Source: Syntrophobacter fumaroxidans MPOB
GTDB lineage: Bacteria; Desulfobacterota; Syntrophobacteria; Syntrophobacterales; Syntrophobacteraceae
Direction of reading: 5' to 3'
NCBI RefSeq assembly: GCF_000014965.1
Contig: NC_008554.1
Location: 2,468,001 to 2,532,000, forward strand
Length of the DNA: 64,000 bases
Within the stretch, counting starts at the first letter, position 1. Each line of letters opens with the position of its first letter. Positions 16,625 through 27,400 of the stretch are shown here, one piece after another. A program made the position numbers and the translations under genes. The notes under the pieces were generated by a model. It was given only the letters and a program-made list of their open reading frames with translations, searched no databases and was not told where the DNA came from.

Positions 16625-18290
16625 CCCGCATTATTCACGAGGCTTGGCGAGAAAGCCGTTGAATGTGACCATCATGAGTGACGGAGACGGATTTTTCGGT
16701 GGTCCGTGCTGTTGAGAGGCACTGGAATCGGTCCCGAATCCTGTGTTTCGGTTTTCGCCTCATATTTTTGTGCCCGACAGCCCGATATTGGGCGCACCTG
16801 TAGTGTTGACATCGGTTTTCATGGTGATCAGGCTTCGGTACGGGAGGCCGTGCCTTCAGCATCGGAGCGGCATTTGCCGAATATTTTGCAGTGCGGTGGC
16901 AAAGAGGCGTTGATAGGGATAGGCGCGCGGCATGGTAAAGAGGATGCGCCGCACGCTCTGGACCACCCGTGCGCCGACTTTGAGCAGTTTGAGCTTGAGG
17001 GTGTCGACTGTGGCGGCAGCCAGTTCCGTTCCGGCAAGGCTCCGGCGCAGGTGCCAAAACAGAACGAAGGCGAAGGTGTGCAGCAGCAGCCGAAACTGGT
17101 TGGCCTGGAACCGGGTGCAGCTCAGCCGATCGGCTTTGAGATGAACCTTGAGCTCCTTGATCCGGTTCTCGGCATCGCCCCGGCCGGTGTAGATGCCGTC
17201 ATAAATCCCTGCGGCGGATTCAAGGATGTTGGTCACCACAAAGCGGGTGTTGAGGCCCCGGGAGAGTCGCTCGACCTTGGCAATAACCCGACGTGATCGT
17301 TGCCAGGATCCGGCTCGATGGTAAAAGCTGCCAAAGAGTCTTTGCTTCGCTCCGGTTTTGGCGAACTGCCTCTCGGCTTTGATCACCAGGTTGGCGGCAC
17401 GTTTGCGAAGACGGTCATTGGTGATCAGGCCGATCGTGTATTTGACCTTCTCGCGCTCAAGGAGCCTGTAGATGGCCGGTACGGCAAAGCCTGCATCGGC
17501 GCGCACCAGAATAGTGGCGCCCGGATAGGCATGTTTGAGGCGGCGGATGATGCGCTTCAAGATTGCCGCCGCTCCTTTGGACGCGTGTGCGTTGCCCGCG
17601 CGCAGCACCGCGGCTACCGGAAAACCGGTGAGCCCGTCAAAGATCAGCAGCGGATGCAGCATGTACTGATCGTAGTAGCCGTGGAAGAAGGAGAGTTGCT
17701 GCAAGCCGTGAACGGGATCATCCGTTGCGTCCATATCGAGCACGATTACCTTGCGCGGAGCCGGGTGTGCGGCCACATAGGCGTCAATCAGGGCGTCGCT
17801 CAGGCGGCGAAGCTCACAGTTCCCTACACGGTTTTCGAAACGTGAGAGCGTCGGTTGGGAAGCCAGTGCCGGATCGGTTTCGGGCAACCTGCCAACGGCG
17901 GTTTTGAGCCCCGGATCAAAGCGCAGGGATTGATGATCGTTGCCGTCTTCGTAGCCCATCGCAATGGCGAAAAGGCGTTGGCGCAAGAGTTCCTCCTGGC
18001 CATGGTGCACTTTGGCCTGATCGCGACGGTCGGAAAGTGCCCGGCTCATGGAGGAAGAAAGATCCGTTGCGCGATCGATTTCCCGCAGCAGCAATGAGCC
18101 GCCGTCCGAGGTCATTGGGCCGGCCGAAAACTCGGCCACAACAGAGCGCGAATCAAGGTTTGCAAAAGAGAGTTGTTTATGACAGACTGTATTCAACGGA
18201 CATTCCTTTTGTTTCGTGTTTTCTCTTGTCAAGTCAACACGTTACAGGATGTCCGTTTCTTTTTCAAGCACTATTTATGAATTTTCCGGG
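16625..18290 (-). mobile_element. IS1380-family insertion sequence, complete
   Basis: The ends are CCCGCATTATTCACGA (16625 onward) and, on the other strand from 18290, CCCGGAAAATTCATAA, an imperfect terminal inverted repeat. CTAA is present on both sides, at 16621-16624 and 18291-18294: the 4-bp target duplication expected for this family. Total length is 1666 bp, normal for IS1380. The intact ends and duplication suggest a fairly recent insertion, directly between a terminator and the 3' end of the RecB-like gene. Confidence 0.92.
16856..18196 (-). CDS. IS1380-family DDE transposase
   Basis: About 446 residues. N-terminal segment EFSAGPMTSDGGSLLLREID is the hallmark start of IS1380 transposases. 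The DDE core is visible: Asp in VIVLDMDATDDPVHG, Asp in ILVRADAGFAVP, and Glu in GRGDAENRIKELK. The catalytic set and length are complete, so the enzyme is probably active. The start is uncertain: TTG at 18196 has AAGGA at the right distance, and a further in-frame TTG lies at 18232. It is the only gene of the insertion sequence. Confidence 0.92.
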   Translation of the reverse strand: MNTVCHKQLSFANLDSRSVVAEFSAGPMTSDGGSLLLREIDRATDLSSSMSRALSDRRDQAKVHHGQEELLRQRLFAIAMGYEDGNDHQSLRFDPGLKTAVGRLPETDPALASQPTLSRFENRVGNCELRRLSDALIDAYVAAHPAPRKVIVLDMDATDDPVHGLQQLSFFHGYYDQYMLHPLLIFDGLTGFPVAAVLRAGNAHASKGAAAILKRIIRRLKHAYPGATILVRADAGFAVPAIYRLLEREKVKYTIGLITNDRLRKRAANLVIKAERQFAKTGAKQRLFGSFYHRAGSWQRSRRVIAKVERLSRGLNTRFVVTNILESAAGIYDGIYTGRGDAENRIKELKVHLKADRLSCTRFQANQFRLLLHTFAFVLFWHLRRSLAGTELAAATVDTLKLKLLKVGARVVQSVRRILFTMPRAYPYQRLFATALQNIRQMPLRC

Positions 18291-18304
18291 CTAAGCCACT
18301 TTCG

Positions 18305-19060
18305 CTAACCGTTCCAAGCCCGGCACGGTTCTGTGTACTCGCATCCGTTGCACCAGAAACTCAGCTTTGGGAAAAAGACACCCGAGCGGATACCCTTGAG
18401 CGCTTCCTTGGCAAAATGAGAGAACCGCTGGTGGTCAATGCTTACCGGCTTTACCTCAAGCGAAAGCATCTTGGGCTTTTTTGTCTTGAGGAAATTCACC
18501 ACTCGCAGAAGCCGAGGCCGCTTCCCATGGAGCATCTCGTAGGCATAGCTGTAGGCGCTGAGCTGCAGGTTCACGTCTTTGAGGTCCATGGTTTTGACGG
18601 AGGTTTTGAACTCCACGATGATGTCATTTTCCTCAAGCAGGTCAATGTAGCCCTCAAGGTTGATTCCGAGGTGATCCCCATTTCCGGGACTGACCAGAGG
18701 AACAGTGAAAGGAATCTCCGTCCCCTTCACATTTCGGCGCGGCTAGTGGTAGTAGAGGCTGAGTATTTCTTTTCCCAAGAGTATTTGGCTCGCTTCCGTC
18801 TCCCCCTCCCGGTACCGAATTTCACTTTCCACCTTCTGGCCATACCAGTCGGCAGTGAAAATGGAATGCAGTTTTTCGAGCGTTACCTGCCGCCCTGCCA
18901 TCTGGTTTTTGTGAAACCAGGAAATGGCGAAGTGGACAGCGCTCCCGAATACCAGGCCCGAAGCTTTGAAAAGTTTTGGCAGCCCGTCAACATACTGCAA
19001 CTTATACTTCAGGCTGCACTGGAAATAGAGATTCATCTGGCTGCTAGAAAGGTGATCCAT
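18305..19060 (-). pseudogene. RecB/Cas4-like PD-(D/E)XK nuclease interrupted by an in-frame amber codon
   Basis: From the ATG at 19060 (GGGAGG upstream) the frame runs through LSSSQMNLYFQCSLKY, then meets TAG at 18743-18745, and continues in the same frame to 18305 as a good protein: GYIDLLEENDIIVEFKTSVK holds the Asp and Glu-x-Lys of the nuclease, and CNGCEYTEPC near the end, with the early Cys, forms a Fe-S-type Cys set as in Cas4/AddB-like enzymes. Without the TAG the product would be 251 residues, a normal length. The 3' third exists again, decayed, at 14884-15148. The gene overlaps the 3' end of the small gene upstream. Either a nonsense mutation or readthrough could explain it; I favour mutation because neighbouring genes are also broken. 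Confidence 0.8.
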
Positions 19061-19415
19061 CGCCGGCACCTCCCTGTTCTTCCAGAACTCGGCTGATCAT
19101 GGCGCTCGCGTCGCGCTTGGTGACTTCTTTGAGAACGTTAACGGCAAAGAGAGATTTGAGCCGCTCGAAAGCGCTGTCTCCCTCGATGCCCTGGTCAGCC
19201 AGGATCCGGAAGAGCTACCGTCTTTGGGCTTCGGTCATCAGTTCGTCATTCTGAGAACCGTTGCCCTGGTTCTTTTCCGTCCGAGTTTCCGGTTTCCTGT
19301 TTGCAGGAGTGGTGGGCTTTCCCTTTGAGTCCACCTCTTTCTCAATGAGGTGAAGGCTCACGATGAGCTTGCCCTCCGCTGTCCTTAGTTCGATAGTTTT
19401 CATCGTCTTTCCCAT
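19044..19415 (-). pseudogene. Small mobile-element protein interrupted by an in-frame amber codon
   Basis: From the ATG at 19415 (GAGAGGAG upstream) 66 residues are read up to MTEAQRR, then TAG at 19215-19217. The same frame continues LFRILADQGIEGDSAFERL and ends at TAG 19044-19046, giving 123 residues in all. The two halves belong together: the helical second half has clean, protein-like composition and flows straight on from TEAQRR. It overlaps the nuclease gene start by 17 bases, so the two were a translational unit. Function unknown. Confidence 0.7.
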
Positions 19416-19558
19416 AAGCTGCTCCTCTCTTCGATGAAGATTTAATGTGCTATCTCCAGCTTAGGGAAACCGGGTGGCATGGGTAAGGAGGGTGTAATTG
19501 TCGCTGGAAGCAGGTTTGCCCAGCTTTTCCAGAAATCGCCGATCAGTAGAATGGAGGC

Positions 19559-20176
19559 ATGACTGAATCCGAGCACAATGCTGCCAACTCAATCACCCCC
19601 TTCGCTGTCACCAACTACCGGGACATCCGGAAGGTATTCGGCATCAAGCAGAAAAACCGGCGCGCTCACATGTATGTCGTGGGAAAGACCGGTACCGGAA
19701 AATCCACTCTGATAAGCCAGATGGCCATCTCAGATATCCGGGACGGAAAGGGACTTGCCCTAATCGACCCTCACGGTGACCTGGCGGAAAGTATCCTCCA
19801 CTTCGTTCCCAAGGAAAGAATCCATGACGTCATCTATTTCAATCCCGGTGACCTGGAATATCCGATTGCGTTCAATCCACTGGAGAAGGTGCCCCTTGAC
19901 CGTTATCATCTCGTTGTCTCCGGCCTGATCTCAGTATTCAAAAAAATCTGGCCCGAGTTCTGGGGTCCGCGATTGGAGCATATCTTTCGCCACTCGCTGC
20001 TGACCCTCATGGACTTTCCCGGGAGCACCCTTCTGGATCTGCCGAGGAGGGGAAATTCCCCCGGGAAGGACGCGGCAAAGGGGACAGCCCGCCGCTCTTT
20101 AGCGCTGACCGGCACCCTGCGTGCAAGCCCGTTCAACGATCGGCCGGGGTTCCTTGAAGAGGGTTCTCAAAAGTGA
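19559..20176 (+). pseudogene. Truncated VirD4/TraG-like type IV coupling ATPase
   Basis: The first ~160 residues are a typical start of a type IV secretion/HerA-like DNA-translocating ATPase: VVGKTGTGKSTL (Walker A near residues 42-52), LALIDPHGDLAESIL, and LVVSGLISVFKKIWPEFWGPRLEHI. Full-length relatives have several hundred residues with Walker B and sensor regions. Here the family resemblance stops around STLLDLPR, at about base 20045, and the remaining ~45 residues are low-quality translation of unrelated GC-rich DNA. The junction is the probable right edge of the acquired island. It is divergent from the small gene and nuclease, and with them makes a broken mobile-element module. Confidence 0.8.
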
Positions 20177-20298
20177 AAGGACCGCGGGGCAAAGAACGGT
20201 TGCCGCGCGCTCAAGGCTGGCCGGACACTCTCCGCGTTTCGTCTCGACGGCATGTCGCGTATCGTCTCCTTTGGGGGCACCGGCGTCGGATGTTCCCG

Positions 20299-21534
20299 TC
20301 AGGTGAAACGTCTGCTGCAGCAACGCGCGCAGGCGGGGAACAGGCCTTCGTTTATCGTTTCCCTGAACGCCCTCATCCCGGGACTGTTCCATAGTTCCAG
20401 TAGAGGTTGCTCGGTGATGTTTCCGATGTAGACATGGAGGCAGGGAGCCACGCTTCCATCGGGGTAGATCCGGCAGCTTTTCCAAAGACTCTTGCAGACT
20501 TCGGGGAAGGCATATTCCAGGTCCAGGTAGTAAGGGCCGATCAATTCCCTCGGGAGGTTGGGCACAAAAACCATGTTCAGGCGCCCTTTGGCCCGCTCGC
20601 GCATCTCGCTCAGAGTCTCCTGCAAAAGAGCCAGATCCTCCGCTTCGATCCGGCTCCGATAATACTCGAAGTCGAGAACCTCCGGCAGAATCAGCTCCAT
20701 CCCTCTCCTGCGGGCCCGGTCCGCGGAAAAGATCCGGTTGTGCTTCGCAACGTTCCCCGGGGAATCGAAAAACGTGTGGTGAACTTCCAGGACATCGGCT
20801 CCGAGAGCCAATGCCAGCGGGACTGTCTCCTTCAATGTGTTCAGACTGTCTTTGGAGACGGTGCAAATGACCGCAAGGAGCGGTATCCTTTTCCCGAGCG
20901 CGTTTCGGAGCTCGAGCAGGGTCTTCGCTCCGGCCGTGGTCCGCCGGAACGCTCCCGCAACTCCCCTTATCCGGTCATGGACCTCCTCGGGACCGTCAAG
21001 GGAGACGGAAACCACTTCCACGCCCAGGGACACGAGGAGATCCGCCATCCCGGCCAGCAGCGTCCCGTTGGAGGTCACCCGCGTGAAGAAACGTCTCCTT
21101 TTCGCTTCCCGGATAAGCTCCCTGAAGCCGGGATAGAGAAGCGGTTCTCCACCCGTAATATGGAGCCTGGGTCGAAAGGCCGTCACCTGGTCCAGAATGT
21201 CGATCCACTTCGACAACGGCAACTCCCGCTCCGAATCGTACCAGCTCAGTTCCGGAGGAATCTCGGCGGTGTGGCGAATCTGGGTGCACATGGCGCACTT
21301 CAAATTGCACCGTCTCGTAAGGTCGAGCGTGATTTCCCCGGGAAGCGTGCTGCCGCCGGGATCGAATCGGCGGTATAACGGCACTCCGACGAGATTGTTC
21401 CAGACCTCCCGAACCGATGTCTCGATGATGTGCGGATTGCCCTTCACCAGGGCCAAACCCTGGCGCAGCATGGAAGCGCCTTTCCGCTCGAAGCCGAAGA
21501 ATTTTCCGAGCGGCGTATCCGAAAACTTGCGCAT
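20299..21534 (-). CDS. Radical SAM/SPASM-type protein
   Basis: 411 residues from the ATG at 21534 (AGGAC upstream). The radical SAM cluster motif is CNLKCAMC (Cys76, 80, 83), followed by the glycine-rich ITGGEPLL and the SLDGPEEVHD segment that binds S-adenosylmethionine. Near the C-terminus further Cys residues (VCKSLWKSC, PC near GSVAPC, and CARCC) look like the auxiliary cluster of SPASM/twitch domains. Such enzymes modify peptides, tungsten/molybdenum cofactors or heme-related substrates. No precursor peptide or partner enzyme was seen nearby, so the substrate is open. The N-terminal ~65 residues before the barrel are extra. The gene stands alone next to the broken island edge. Confidence 0.85.
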   Translation of the reverse strand: MRKFSDTPLGKFFGFERKGASMLRQGLALVKGNPHIIETSVREVWNNLVGVPLYRRFDPGGSTLPGEITLDLTRRCNLKCAMCTQIRHTAEIPPELSWYDSERELPLSKWIDILDQVTAFRPRLHITGGEPLLYPGFRELIREAKRRRFFTRVTSNGTLLAGMADLLVSLGVEVVSVSLDGPEEVHDRIRGVAGAFRRTTAGAKTLLELRNALGKRIPLLAVICTVSKDSLNTLKETVPLALALGADVLEVHHTFFDSPGNVAKHNRIFSADRARRRGMELILPEVLDFEYYRSRIEAEDLALLQETLSEMRERAKGRLNMVFVPNLPRELIGPYYLDLEYAFPEVCKSLWKSCRIYPDGSVAPCLHVYIGNITEQPLLELWNSPGMRAFRETINEGLFPACARCCSRRFT

Positions 21535-22320
21535 TGGCCGTCCTGTGCCTGTCACAACGTCATGCCCGAATTCGATACCCGCAACGATGCGCGGCAATGG
21601 AATCGTCGAAAGATCGGCACGTGCCGGGCGCGGCCGCCGAAGCACGGCTGTCGGCATCCACCTTCCATCGATGATTCCATGACCGAACACCTGCCGTGCC
21701 ATCCATCCGGTGAGGCCGACGTTGGAGATGCACCGGCAAGGCACGCGGTCCCGATTATAGGTTCAATACCGCGGACACTCAAACTGAATTCAGCGGGAAA
21801 CAGCGCGTAAACAAAAAGCATACCCCACCGAGCAAGTTCCCGAAGCCGCCGGCAACGGCGCTTTCAGGGTTTTTGCACCGAGGAGACGTAACAGCTCCGT
21901 CGTGCTGCCTCAATCCGTGCGGGAGCCCGGACATACCCGCACCGAAATCGATTTTCGTGCACCGTCACGCGCAGGAAGCTCACTGATGAAGCATGAAAAC
22001 CGTTGTTGCCGTTCCCGCGCGCGCCGAAATCCGGGAAGACCGGCGGGAGCCCGGCCTTTGCCTGTGCCAGGCTCCCATTCCCCTGCAAACGAAAGAGAGG
22101 CGCAAGCCCGAAAGCCTGTGCCTCTCCTTCCTCATTGACGGTGCCAAACCCGGATTCCCCGGACTCTTTTCAAGTGCCCGGGCTTTCGCCGCGGCACCCG
22201 GACCGCGCAGACCGGAACATCCTCCGGTGCGGCCGCCCGGCATTCGATTCGCCTCGATTCCCGAGCCGGACATCTCCTTGTCAAGCGCACGCCAACCGCC
22301 TGCCTTTCAACGATCGCGCG
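21535..22320. other. Intergenic, no gene supported
   Basis: About 790 bases between two minus-strand genes. The overlapping open frames are Arg/Pro/Gly-rich and look like noise. Confidence 0.4.
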
Positions 22321-22653
22321 CTAATACAGTTTTCTTACCGGCATATTGTGCTTTTTCTGGTAAATCTGTTTGCTGTTCTCATTCAGCATGGTGCGAAGCC
22401 TTTTTTCCTCGCGGGGGGTGAGGGTTCCGTCCGTTCTCGCCCTGTCATAGGTACTCCGGATGTAAGACAGATTCCCCTGCAGAACCTCGGCTTCATTGCG
22501 GGTCAGGGCACCCGAAGCGATTCCCTTGTCGATCCGGCGCTGTTGTTGGTCGATTTCCGCATGGATTCCTTTTTGCGCCAGCGCCATGCCGGAAAGCAAA
22601 CCGGTGCAAACCAGGAAAAAAATTGCAGACAGAACGATCACGCGTTTTTTCAT
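22321..22653 (-). CDS. Small exported protein, unknown function
   Basis: 110 residues. The ATG at 22653 has GGAGG nine bases upstream. It has a clear signal peptide (MKKR, then a hydrophobic core, cleavage near GMALA). The mature part is ~85 residues, helical and charged, with two similar segments (KGIASGALTRNEAEVL and ARTDGTLTPREEKRL), each reading as G-x-LT-x-x-E. This pattern suggests a small internal duplication. The protein is probably periplasmic. I do not know the family. Confidence 0.75.
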   Translation of the reverse strand: MKKRVIVLSAIFFLVCTGLLSGMALAQKGIHAEIDQQQRRIDKGIASGALTRNEAEVLQGNLSYIRSTYDRARTDGTLTPREEKRLRTMLNENSKQIYQKKHNMPVRKLY

Positions 22654-22741
22654 AATGGTGCCTCCTTGGAAAGAACGGAAAGATGGTAAACCTCGACGAA
22701 AAAGCCCTATATCGATAAGCTCGTGGAGCTGGTTCCCGTGC

Positions 22742-23446
22742 CTATTCCCGTTCCGCCTTTCCGGCCACGGCCGGATAGACGAGACCGGCCAGTGCCGCGC
22801 CGATGATGGGTGCAACCCAGAAAACCCAGAGCTGAGCGATCGCCCATCCTCCCACGAACACAGCCGGTCCGGTGCTCCGCGCGGGATTCACCGACAGGTT
22901 CGTGACGGGAATACCGATGAGATGAATCAGCGTGAGCCCCAGACCGATGGCGATGGGCGCAAACCCCTGGGGTGCCCTGCCGTCGGTGGAGCCCAGAATG
23001 ATCATCAGAAACATGAAGGTTAGCACGATTTCAGTGATGAGGGCGGAAGAAAGTGAATACCCGCCGGGGGAGTGATCTCCGAAGCCGTTGGAGGCCAGGC
23101 CTCCCGCAAGGCTGAAACCGGCCTGCCCGCTTGCGATGAGATATAGGACTCCCGCCCCGGCAATGCCGCCCGCCACCTGCGCCACTATGTACGGAATCAG
23201 GTCCGAACCGGGGAAACGTCTGCCCACGAACAACCCGACGGAGACGGCCGGATTCAAATGACACCCGGATATGTGTCCGACGGCATAGGCCATCGTGAGC
23301 ACCGTCAAGCCGAACGCAAGCGCAACACCCAAAAGTCCAATGCCCACTTTGGGAAAAGCCGCCGACAGAACGGCACTGCCGCAGCCCCCCAACACCAGCC
23401 AGAACGTACCGATAAACTCCGCCAATACTCGGTTCGAAAGGCGCAT
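22742..23446 (-). CDS. aqpZ: Aquaporin Z-type water channel
   Basis: 234 residues from an ATG with GAAAGGAG upstream. Six transmembrane helices and two half-helices carry the paired Asn-Pro-Ala motifs, HLNPAVS near residue 65 and SVNPARS near 185. The Arg after the second NPA and a His in helix five fit the narrow filter of water-selective channels. An unusually long extracellular loop is not seen. It is located in the inner membrane and conducts water. It follows the gene order of a stand-alone unit. Confidence 0.95.
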   Translation of the reverse strand: MRLSNRVLAEFIGTFWLVLGGCGSAVLSAAFPKVGIGLLGVALAFGLTVLTMAYAVGHISGCHLNPAVSVGLFVGRRFPGSDLIPYIVAQVAGGIAGAGVLYLIASGQAGFSLAGGLASNGFGDHSPGGYSLSSALITEIVLTFMFLMIILGSTDGRAPQGFAPIAIGLGLTLIHLIGIPVTNLSVNPARSTGPAVFVGGWAIAQLWVFWVAPIIGAALAGLVYPAVAGKAERE

Positions 23447-24468
23447 CTCGGTCTCCTTTCGCGGTGAAATTTTGGTGGTTGATTCAGCGAAACGCTATTT
23501 CACGATCAGGATATTGTGCAGCGTTGGAAATGCATGCCCGCAACACGCGGCGCATGGTGAAAAAGAGCCGTTTTGCATGCATTATAGAGGACGGAACCCC
23601 ACTGCGACAATATCAAATACGATAACGATCTGCCTGCCGCCTCTCCTCCTGTTCCGCACCACCTGTTCCACCTGCCCGGAGAATGCCCCTCGCCCCGTTT
23701 CGCATGCCGTTGGTTCATAAGACGCTCGATCGCCCGGGATTGTCTACTTCAGGATCGGCAAAATCGGGGGGCTCTTCGAGATGCGGCGGCCCGATCGATC
23801 CCTCGTTCGGCCGATGTCGTCGAAGGGCGTTCAGGGCGAATGGACGCACTACCCGCCGTCCCCCCGGAACCGTGGAAAACAACCAGAAGAATCGTTTTTA
23901 GAAAGGAATTTTTTTGGACTTGACACTCGTTTTTCGCAAAGTTTACATTGAAACTCATGGCAGGCGGCGGCGCGGCGTTCCATCATGGACTCGCGTCAGG
24001 CGATCGGGCCTCCCGATGTGCGATCTGTTCAACGCCTCCTCTCCGACCGGGGTGTTTGTCTCACGATGTTGCGCATCGCTATGCTGTAACGCTTCAATTC
24101 GATTTCAACGGTTCCTGCAGATCAAAAGGCGATCCACGGCAGGATCAAGAGATTCAAAGAGGTCTGCCTCGGAATGCCCGTGACCGACGCCTCCCGTGAC
24201 CCGCTTCGCGGCAGGCAGTCCCATTGAGCCCACTCTCCCGCTCGCACGCTTCGTCCGCACCGCACGATTCTTTCTCGAGAACATGAAGCGGTCGTGAAAC
24301 TCCCGGTTTCGATAACGACACACCAGTCGGCAGGGTCCCACAGAGTCCAACCATTCAATAAACGATCACGGCTTTCCGGTTTCGACCGGCACTTCTTCGT
24401 AGACATTGGAAAACGGCCCGCAGGCCATACGGCCTCCCCTGCAACCGCCTGGGATGAAGGAGGGACAA
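23447..24468. other. Long intergenic stretch upstream of secreted protease
   Basis: About 1 kb between divergent genes (aquaporin and clostripain). No open frame looks real. It contains one weak sigma-70-like promoter, listed separately. Confidence 0.4.
23920..23948 (+). promoter_or_regulatory. Possible sigma-70 promoter
   Basis: TTGACA at 23920-23925, a 17-base spacer and TTACAT at 23943-23948. The -35 is perfect and the -10 weak. It faces the clostripain gene about 500 bases downstream, which would imply a long leader. Confidence 0.3.
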
Positions 24469-27400
24469 ATGTCTCGTATACGCCCGAGAAAGTGGTTTCT
24501 GATCTGTGCCGTTCTGGGGTTCGTATTCCCTTCGCAGATTTTTGCGGCCAGGATTGTCTCCATCACAACCTGCGAAAGTGTCGAACCGTCGAGCATGAAA
24601 GCCGTGGGGGTGAGAAGTCGGTTCACGCAGGACACCCGCGAAATACATCTTCTGGTTCAGTTTGAAGGGCTCAAGGCCGGCAGCAAGGTGAAGGGAACAT
24701 GGATTTCCGTGGATGCGATCAAGACCCCCAACTACGAAATTGACTCCTCGGAATCCCAGTTTTCGAAGGATGGAGAAGGTACCGCGCATTTTTCCCTCTC
24801 CAGGCCCAATCAAGGATGGCCCGTCGGGAACTACAAGGTGGATCTTCACCTTGACGGAGCCCTTTTGACGTCCGTACCCTTCGCTGTCGCGGCATCACCC
24901 ATGGCCGCCCCGGCGTCTTCCCAATCCTCCCCTCAGTCACCTTCCCCCAAACTGGTTTCCCTTGTTTCATGCGAGGCCGTGGCAAGCCCGGGACTCAGCC
25001 CGATCAACGTCACCGACACCTTCGATGCCACAACCCCCGAGCTTCACGTGCTCGCAAAGGTTGAAGGCGCCGTTCCCGGGACGAAGCTCAAGGGAATCTG
25101 GAGCGTTCTGGGACAACCGGGGGGCTCCGACCGCGAGATCAACGCCACCGAGGCCGAATTCGGGCAGGAAGGCGGGGACACCGTGCATTTCCTGGTGGAA
25201 AAACCGGAGGGAGGATGGCCTGCGGGAAACTACAGATTCGACCTGTACATCAACGGCAAGACGGCGGGAAAGATTGCCTTCTCGGTCCGGGGGGGCGATC
25301 CGGCCAGGCCGCCTTTCAGCCTCGATCTGGGCCCCGAACGCAGAGACCCGCAACGAATCTGGACCATAGCCGTGTATCTGGACGGAGATAACGATCTCGA
25401 ACCCTTCGCCCTGAAGGACTTGAAGGAAATGGAGCGCGGAATTTCCGAAGAAGGCGTCGAATGCATCGTGTTTCTGGATCGCGCCGGGGGGGAAGGCCAG
25501 GTCGTGCGAATCCGCAAGGACATTGCGGGCTCCACCAAATCGGAGGTCATCACGACCGCCGGTGAAGTGAACATGGCGGATCCCCAGGTTCTCCACACCT
25601 TTTTGGCCTCGGTGCTCAAGGCCTTTCCCGCACAGCATCACGCGCTGATTCTGTGGGATCACGGCGGGGGCTGGGCCGCCCACCTCATCGACGAAAAGGC
25701 GCCGGGCGCCCCCAAAGGCCGCGACAAAATGACGCTCCCAAGACTGAGGGAGGCCGTCGCGGGGGCACTGAAGGACACCGGCCGACAACGGATCGATATC
25801 ATTGGGTTTGACATGTGCCTCATGGCCCAGCTCGAAGTGGCCTGCGAGCTCTCGGGACTTGCCGAAATCATGTTGGCATCGCAGGCTGTGGAACCCGGGG
25901 ACGGCTGGCCCTATGACCAGATACTGCCCTATTTCGGGAAGGGAACCATGGGCGCCAGGCGGTTGGCCGCTCAGATCGTCGAAAGTTACGGAAAGTATTA
26001 CGGAGAGCGCAAAGAGCGTGTTGCCACGCTCTCAGCCGTGGATCTCGGCGAGACGGACAAGCTGGTGAGCTCTCTGAGCGACTTTGCGCGAAAGATGTCG
26101 GAATCGGTTCCGGGTGCATGGCCGGAGGTCTCGCGGTCCTTATACTATTCGGAGGGATACGCCGACCGGACGGACATTCGCAGGAAGTCAGGAGTGCTTG
26201 CGAGTGTGGACCTGATGGATGTATTGAACCGCCTTCGCCTTTCAACCCCCAACTTTCCTGCACAGAAGGAATACCAGGACATCGTCGCGATCATGGACAA
26301 GGCCATTATCGCAAAACATGCCTCGCCCCGCCACCGGCTCAGTCACGGACTCGCCGTATACGCTCCCGTACGGGGCGCTCAATTCGATCCCGACTATCTG
26401 CAAATCCGGATGAGCAAGACCTGTGCGTGGCAGGGCATGTTGTCCGCCCTCCATAAAGCTCAGGAACAGCAGCTCTCCCCTCCCAGGGTCACCGATATCC
26501 GGGTTGTGGACGCTCAAACAGGCAACCCTGTGAAGGGAGGTAAACCGGGCGGGGGGTTCAAGGTTGAGGCGACCGTGGAAGGGGAAAATATCCTGTGGGT
26601 GCAATACATGCAGGCGGTCAGAGACGACAAAAGAAACGGCTTTGCCCTTCTCGAGAAAGGCTATGTGTACGATCCCGAATTCTACAAGAAGAAGGAGGGG
26701 GCCGTGGCCGATGTGGTGGACTTGATCATGCCCGAGTTCAAGGGCAATCGCAACAAGGTGTCGAAGGAATTCATCGGGCGGCATCTGAAAGTGACCGACG
26801 GGCGGCATGCAGCCCGGGCCACCATCGACGCCTCGAGCCTTTCCGACCTCCAGCATGCCGCGGTCCCCGTCGCTCTGAAACGGCAGGGAGCGGAACAGTG
26901 TTTTGCGACCCTGTTTTTCAACGCCGTCACCTGGACGGTCGCGAATGTGGTCGCCGAGCTGCCTCAAAAGGACGGAACCGTGGCGTATCGTCAAGTCAAG
27001 CTGCAACCCGAAGATGAGGTCACTTTGCTCTTCGAGTTCATCTCCGACGACGGCAAGGCCGGCTATGTGGCCGGGGAGACGTTGAAGTGGGGAAAGGGGC
27101 TCGAGCTTGTCATCGACACCGATGAACCGTCCAACCTGACGGTGGCGATGCGGGCGGAATCCATAGCGGGACAGTCGTCGTTCGCCACCACGCAAATCAA
27201 GCTGGAAGCATTGACCAAAGAGGAGCAATCCTTCGTGGAGAACGCTCGAAAGGTCAAACTCAAGGACCTCGTCGGGACCTGGCAATGGCACGGGTTGAAA
27301 GACGGGCAGTGGAACTCGATCCCGCCGTTCACCGAGATTGCGCCATCCCCTTCCAACCCGGAAGTTCTGATCGCCAAGATACAAAACCCGGGCGATTCCA

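Noticed and set aside
18305-19415. Pyrrolysine or other recoding of the two amber codons
   Set aside because: Both genes also use TAG as their end, the nearby paralogue copy is clearly decayed, and no suppressor tRNA or pyl gene is in the window. Kept only as a finding to be checked.
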